The translations under genes were made by a program, and so were the position numbers. DNA of 64,000 nucleotides from Rhinopomastus cyanomelas (Eukaryota > Chordata > Aves > Bucerotiformes > Rhinopomastidae), in contig VXBP01004525.1 in assembly GCA_013400115.1 (NCBI GenBank), forward strand, positions 1-64,000, written 5' to 3'. Every line of letters begins with the position of its first letter. Positions within the stretch are counted from its first letter, which is position 1. The notes beneath the pieces were generated by a model. That model worked only from the letters and a program-made list of their open reading frames with translations. It was not told where the DNA came from and ran no database searches. Below, piece by piece: positions 59,361-64,000 of the stretch.

Positions 59361-61755
59361 GCCAGAAAGTTTTTACAGGTGCTCTAGGCAACCTTGATAA
59401 ACTGCTTGATTTTGGCTGGAGAATGCTTCTTTTCACTAAACATTTCATCAAATAACCTCATCTGTTTTACTTGAATTCTTTACTGAAGCATAACTTGTAA
59501 TTTGGGAGGTTTCATATTTTATTTCCAATAGTTAGAAAATACAAGATAAACATTGCTTATATTTTAAATCCAAGTCCCAGGTCCTTTCACTGAACTTTGG
59601 AATGTACAGAGATCTTGGCATATACAACAAAAACGGTAAATAATGAGTACAGTTTTGGATCATCCTAAAATTTTCTCTTGTTCAGCTTTTCTCCTACTCC
59701 TGTTATTAGAACAGGAAGTTGGAGCATTCTCTTTTAGCTGTAAGAAGGCTTCAGTGTCCACACAAGCGTAGCAAGAGAGCAGAAATTATTTGTGCCACTT
59801 CAGCAGTCTTCTCTCCTTATCTGGAGCATCATGAAAAGACAGGACTAGAAGGATCGTTAGACACCATGTAGTCCAATATCCAGCGCCAGGACAGAACACA
59901 ACATGCACAAACACATGGAGGTAAGGCAAGAATCTCAGTTTGCCATTAAGGCAAATTTCAAACTTTACTTGAAATCCTAGGTGAAGGTGCAGTTAGTTGA
60001 TGAAAATTGTTCTTGATTTGAGTTCACTTCTTAGGGTAAATGCTGCAAACATGCCTGTGCACTAGTCACTAAACAAAGACCTCGAATATTTGAATTGCCT
60101 GTGAAAGACACGCACAGCATCTGAATGCAGGCAAAATACAGACTGAAAGCCAACTTACGTGCTAATAGTGAAGACATTTCTTTGTGCATTGTTTTGTTAA
60201 AGAGGATTTGTAATGGAAAATGGTGACACTGAAAAATTCTATTTTCTGTTCATTGAGGATGCCATAGTTTGAACATGACTATGAAACGTGTACAGAAAAA
60301 TGTCACTATTATAAAATAGTTTTAAGTTCAAATATCGCCATTTTTACGAAGTCACTGATGATATCTGCTTGCTGTAAAGAGTAAATATAGAAAATAGTTT
60401 TGTATTCTGACCTAAATTTGTTCACTTCCTCTAGCCAGCTCTGTTGTGTTGACATGTCTCCAAGCTCCTACTGTAGAAAAAGGAGATTTGCCAAACTTGG
60501 CTTGCTCTGAGCGTACAGAGAAATCACAATTATTTTAAGCGTGTGCTCGGGAATCAGGAAAGGCATTTCACTTATTAGCATGAATACTGTAAACAGAATA
60601 ACAGACTCAAACTTGTGTTCCTAAAGACTTCATACACAATTATAATGATAGCAAAGCATAAAAACACTATTTTTAAACTCTTGCAATGTTGCATGTAAAT
60701 TGTTAATTTAAAGAATGCTATTATGGCTTCAGAAGTCATTTGCTCATATCCAGCCCTTAGGAAACACTAGAACTAAGAATGTCTACTTCTTTAAAATGGT
60801 TTTGCACAGTGCTTACGTCTTGTTGAGCATATTACCTTGATGGTGCTCATTTGATGAACACTTACTTGACTTTTGATTATTGTTGGAGACTTAGCCCAGG
60901 GATTTATTTACTAAAAGTTGTTCAAATCTTAGTTTGAAAGAACAACCATGAATTTCTTCAGGAATATTTTAAAGGTTGCCATCATTTATGCTAGTCAAAG
61001 GCTTCAGAAGAATTCATCTCCTTTGCAGGTGAGGGCCATAATAGCCATCCCGATTTCACAGGTGGGAAACCATGAGACAATGACTTAATGGCAGACATGT
61101 CCACAAATACTGTCTGAAAACTGGCAGGTTCCTGCTGAGCTTTTGTCAACTAAGGTACAGGAAAGCTCACCATGCATGCAGAACAGGACATGTTTCCATG
61201 GGAAACACACAGGAAGATCACCTTATCCCTCCCACAGCAAAATCTCAGCATCTTCCTCCCAATTGCTGAAACGCTACAGAGCTCTCCTACAAGTGGGGTG
61301 ACAGGATAGCTTAGCACATACAAAAACTTACTAGGTTTGCCAATGTCGTTCTTAGGAATGGTCTGGGGTGGGGATTTTTCCTCTCTCTTTTGTGAAATTT
61401 TCTTCTGAGGCTCAGAGGGAAGCAGCTCCTAGTAACCAGCAGGGCAGCGAGATGGCTGGGAGAGACACAGGCTTCTGCAACAGCCACCAGACCTCGGCGC
61501 ACACCCAGAGACACAAGGTAGCTGCACTTAAGGCAGCATCTGCCACTGACTATATCCTATGTAGAAGCAAAGCAGTGGAGTAAAAGTTAAATACAGAGAA
61601 ATTGCTGTAGTGCTCATGCCCTAGAGCTGCCACAATGATGACATTCAAATATTCACTTCAGTGCTTACATCTTGTTCTTTGGGACCATTTATATCTGGCC
61701 AAGCCAAGATACCTATTAAATAGGTATTTAAATCTGATCTACTCCCCTAGGCTCT
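59361..61755. other. Unique AT-rich DNA, no gene recognised
   Basis: Frames are short and unrecognised. No CR1 or tandem repeats were seen. Confidence 0.5.
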
Positions 61756-61882
61756 CTTTGTAGTCAATGGTGAGAAAGAAGCAGTTCTAGGGCATGATTC
61801 ATCCCCTCCTGAGGCAGGTGTCCAAAATAGGTCAGATGAATCATGCCCTAAAAGCATCTGTTTCTTTCCATTGACAGCAAAG
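61756..61882. repeat. Imperfect inverted repeat, 48-bp arms
   Basis: The left arm (61756-61803) and right arm (61835-61882) have equal length and pair at 37 of 48 positions, with no gaps. They include a perfect 16-bp inner stem (TAGGGCATGATTCATC) and a perfect 8-bp outer block (GTCAATGG). The spacer is 31 bp. The layout resembles an old fold-back or hairpin-type element or a structured conserved non-coding element. I do not recognise the family with confidence. Confidence 0.85.
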
Positions 61883-64000
61883 GGGCCAACACCAACAAGC
61901 TCAAATCCAAACTGCCACCACATAGAACACTTCTGAAATCTGGGGTCCTGAACCCCACCTGTGCTCTATGAACAGGCTGAGGTGCCAGGACCCGATCGCA
62001 CTACGAGCAGCCTTGTGAGAAGCAGCCTTACTAGGAAAAAGGTGGGTTTTTTTCACTCATCCTCAAACCCATTCCCAAAAATGCTTCTTCATCTTTTGCT
62101 GTTCACATATGAGCTGTTTGCCTATTTCCTTCTTTCAGAGGCTCTTGTCACCTTGAGTTTCACAGCATGCCCTTCTAGCAGCACTCCTCTAAGTGCTCTC
62201 CCCACTTCCTTAGGCACGTCCCCTCCTCAGCAGCCTTCTCCTGAGTGCATTTATCCCTTGCATTTCATGATCCCATCTGCTGTCTTGCCAGTGCCTGCAT
62301 TAACCATTTCTCTGCTTGAAAGAGCTTGTAAGACCTACCTCATACCATGACTTCAGATACTTTCATTAGCATTGATCTGTACTATTCATTTGGAAGAGCA
62401 TGTGTGCATGTTAGGGTATTGCATTTTAAGGAAGAATCCAGAGAGGTGATAAAATAGTGATAGAATAATCTTCTGGTGCTTTGCAAATAAAACCAAATAT
62501 TCTAGAGTATTCAAGCACCCCGCACCATAGTAATGAAAACGTCGCAGTAGCGTAGTACTGGCGATACAACAGTGCAACTGTCATGAAAACAAACCATGCA
62601 GGTATAAAGAAGCAAGCTGCATCAATGAAGAAACCACATCTTTTTGTCTTCCAAGTGGAACTGCAGTCTATACACTTCAGGAAAACATGTTAACTGTGCT
62701 TCACACAAGTTACAGAGAGGTTACGTTACCAAGCACTAACACGAAATAGCAGCAGCGCAGACGACTCCAAAAAAGGGATATGAAGACAGTGTCTCATGAA
62801 TTCTTAATTCATTGAAGAACGAATTGAAGAATACACTCCTACAATTTGTAAAGGAATGAATGTGTTCTGAAGAACAAGGCAAATTGGGGAGCACCTGAGT
62901 TTCCTTTTTATCTGAAAATATGCCTTTTAAGCATCACTGCGTGCAGCTGAAAGAACACAAAATGAAGGTAAAAAAAACCCCAATAAATATTACACACTCT
63001 CTAAAAAAATACTCTCTGTGAAGTATTTCCAGTTCCTACATGGTAGCTGTCCTGTAAAAGAGTGAAAAGCAGATGAAAAGCAGAATAACCTTTTTGTCTC
63101 TAATATATGATTTTGTTTTCTGTGTTTCTAAACCTTATTTTCCCAACCCCAAAGCCATCTACTCATCCAACAGCGAGGGAAACAAAAACATGGTGTAGTC
63201 ACAGGTTTAAACAGCACAAACTAAATGTGTCCTTTTCACTTCACATGCATCTGAACTATCACTTTATGGCTTGCAGTTATGCATTTTGACTCAGCTAGAT
63301 GTATGCTTGTAGGACCACAACCTATTTCATGACTAAGTATATTTCAAAACCTGCAACTCCAATGAATTTTTCATGTCTAACATTCCCTCATTTTTATATG
63401 GTTCAAAGAAGATATGCAAGTCTGAGTATGAAGGGTAAATCTATGGAGAAACTGTCACAAGGGGGTTCCAGGTGGTACGACCGGCAACGCACAGAGACCA
63501 GACCTCATTGAGCCAGAAGACCTTCATTCCACAAATGGCTGGGTTATCTATCTTGGGATATTCTTCACTAGAAGTGTTCTACAAATCATCTTTCTTTTTA
63601 CCACATTTGGAAGTTACATGATTTGGTTAGTTCTGATTTTTCTCTACAGGCAGTTAGTACAATAGCCTACAGAAGTTCATGCAGTAGCTTGCTTCAGGAT
63701 CTGTCTCCTTTGCTCACCTGGTTCTATCCTTGCAGGCCAGATTCCATTCTCACAGCCCTCTCGCTCATATTCCCATTTCCCAAGGTCTAAGGTCTATTCC
63801 TCCCAAATCTAACAATGCCACGCACTCAGGTTGCAATCCCACAAGAAACTACTTTTTTGATTTCACTAAGTATTGATTTAGAGATGAGCTATTGGAAATA
63901 AAATGACCTTGGAAGCAGCAGTCTGTCCTCACAACCTGTCTGCAAGAACTGAAGTTCCATGTCTTTCCTGATTTTACCAAAGTGAATTTACTCTTAGGAC
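61883..64000. other. Unique DNA, no gene recognised
   Basis: A 129-codon plus-strand frame (61961-62350) is Ser/Pro/Leu-rich and unrecognised. The rest is AT-rich sequence with no identifiable feature. Confidence 0.45.

Noticed and set aside
61961..62350. 129-codon plus-strand frame
   Set aside because: Low-complexity Ser/Pro/Leu composition, no recognisable domain, no exon-like borders.
1..64000. Bacterial, phage or plasmid interpretation
   Set aside because: Coding density is negligible, there are no ribosome-binding-site-linked frames, and avian CR1 elements are abundant. The window is vertebrate nuclear DNA.

Overview
This window looks like intergenic or intronic DNA from a bird. The main evidence is the number of CR1 (Chicken Repeat 1) non-LTR retrotransposon fragments. 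I count about 30 pieces on both strands, covering roughly 9.9 kb (about 15%). Many keep the diagnostic CR1 3' end: ORF2 C-terminus, short 3' UTR, and a terminal run of ATTCTRTG-type octamers with no poly(A). Several closely similar young copies share one 3' UTR, which fits a CR1-rich avian lineage, but I cannot name the species. No complete host gene, rRNA, tRNA, CRISPR array or bacterial-style operon was recognised. Most open frames are under 100 codons and look like chance or CR1 debris.

Layout. From 1 to 13.8 kb the DNA is mostly unique. It holds three small CR1 pieces, a back-to-back pair of perfect hairpins (2923-2975), a CpG cluster beside a weakly supported minus-strand exon candidate (9.93-10.22 kb), a purine-rich block (10.48-12.0 kb) and a GC-rich island (12.3-13.27 kb). 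From 13.8 to 32.5 kb CR1 pieces are frequent: 13.8, 18.0, 20.0, 21.2, 22.6, 23.5-24.2, 25.5, 28.4-29.6 and 32.0 kb. A probable dispersed avian repeat lies at 24.64-25.41 kb. From 32.5 to 40 kb there is mostly unique sequence, plus a CR1 whose interior is missing exactly at the only N in the window (39524). From 40.4 to 47.3 kb lies a dense CR1 zone with two clear nested insertions and the best preserved reverse transcriptase remnant (45.05-46.24 kb). From 47.3 to 64 kb there is largely unique AT-rich DNA, with CR1 at 51.0, 51.5 and 58.06-59.36 kb, a 24-bp minisatellite (55.68 kb) and an imperfect 48-bp-armed inverted repeat (61.76-61.88 kb).

How the parts relate. Every coding sequence I can assign is a dead CR1 ORF2 piece, damaged by 5' truncation, stops, frameshifts, deletions or nested insertion. 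Nested pairs give relative ages: a young copy interrupts an older reverse transcriptase at 43119-43235, and another interrupts an older ORF2 at about 44680-45046. The most interesting pattern is repeated joining of young CR1 3' ends directly onto older CR1 octamer tails. Two separate loci (25.59 and 47.17 kb) share the same junction, and a third copy (58.145 kb) is truncated at the same base next to the ORF2 stop codon. I did not find a new host-encoded system. The composite CR1 tails and the hairpin structures are the best leads.
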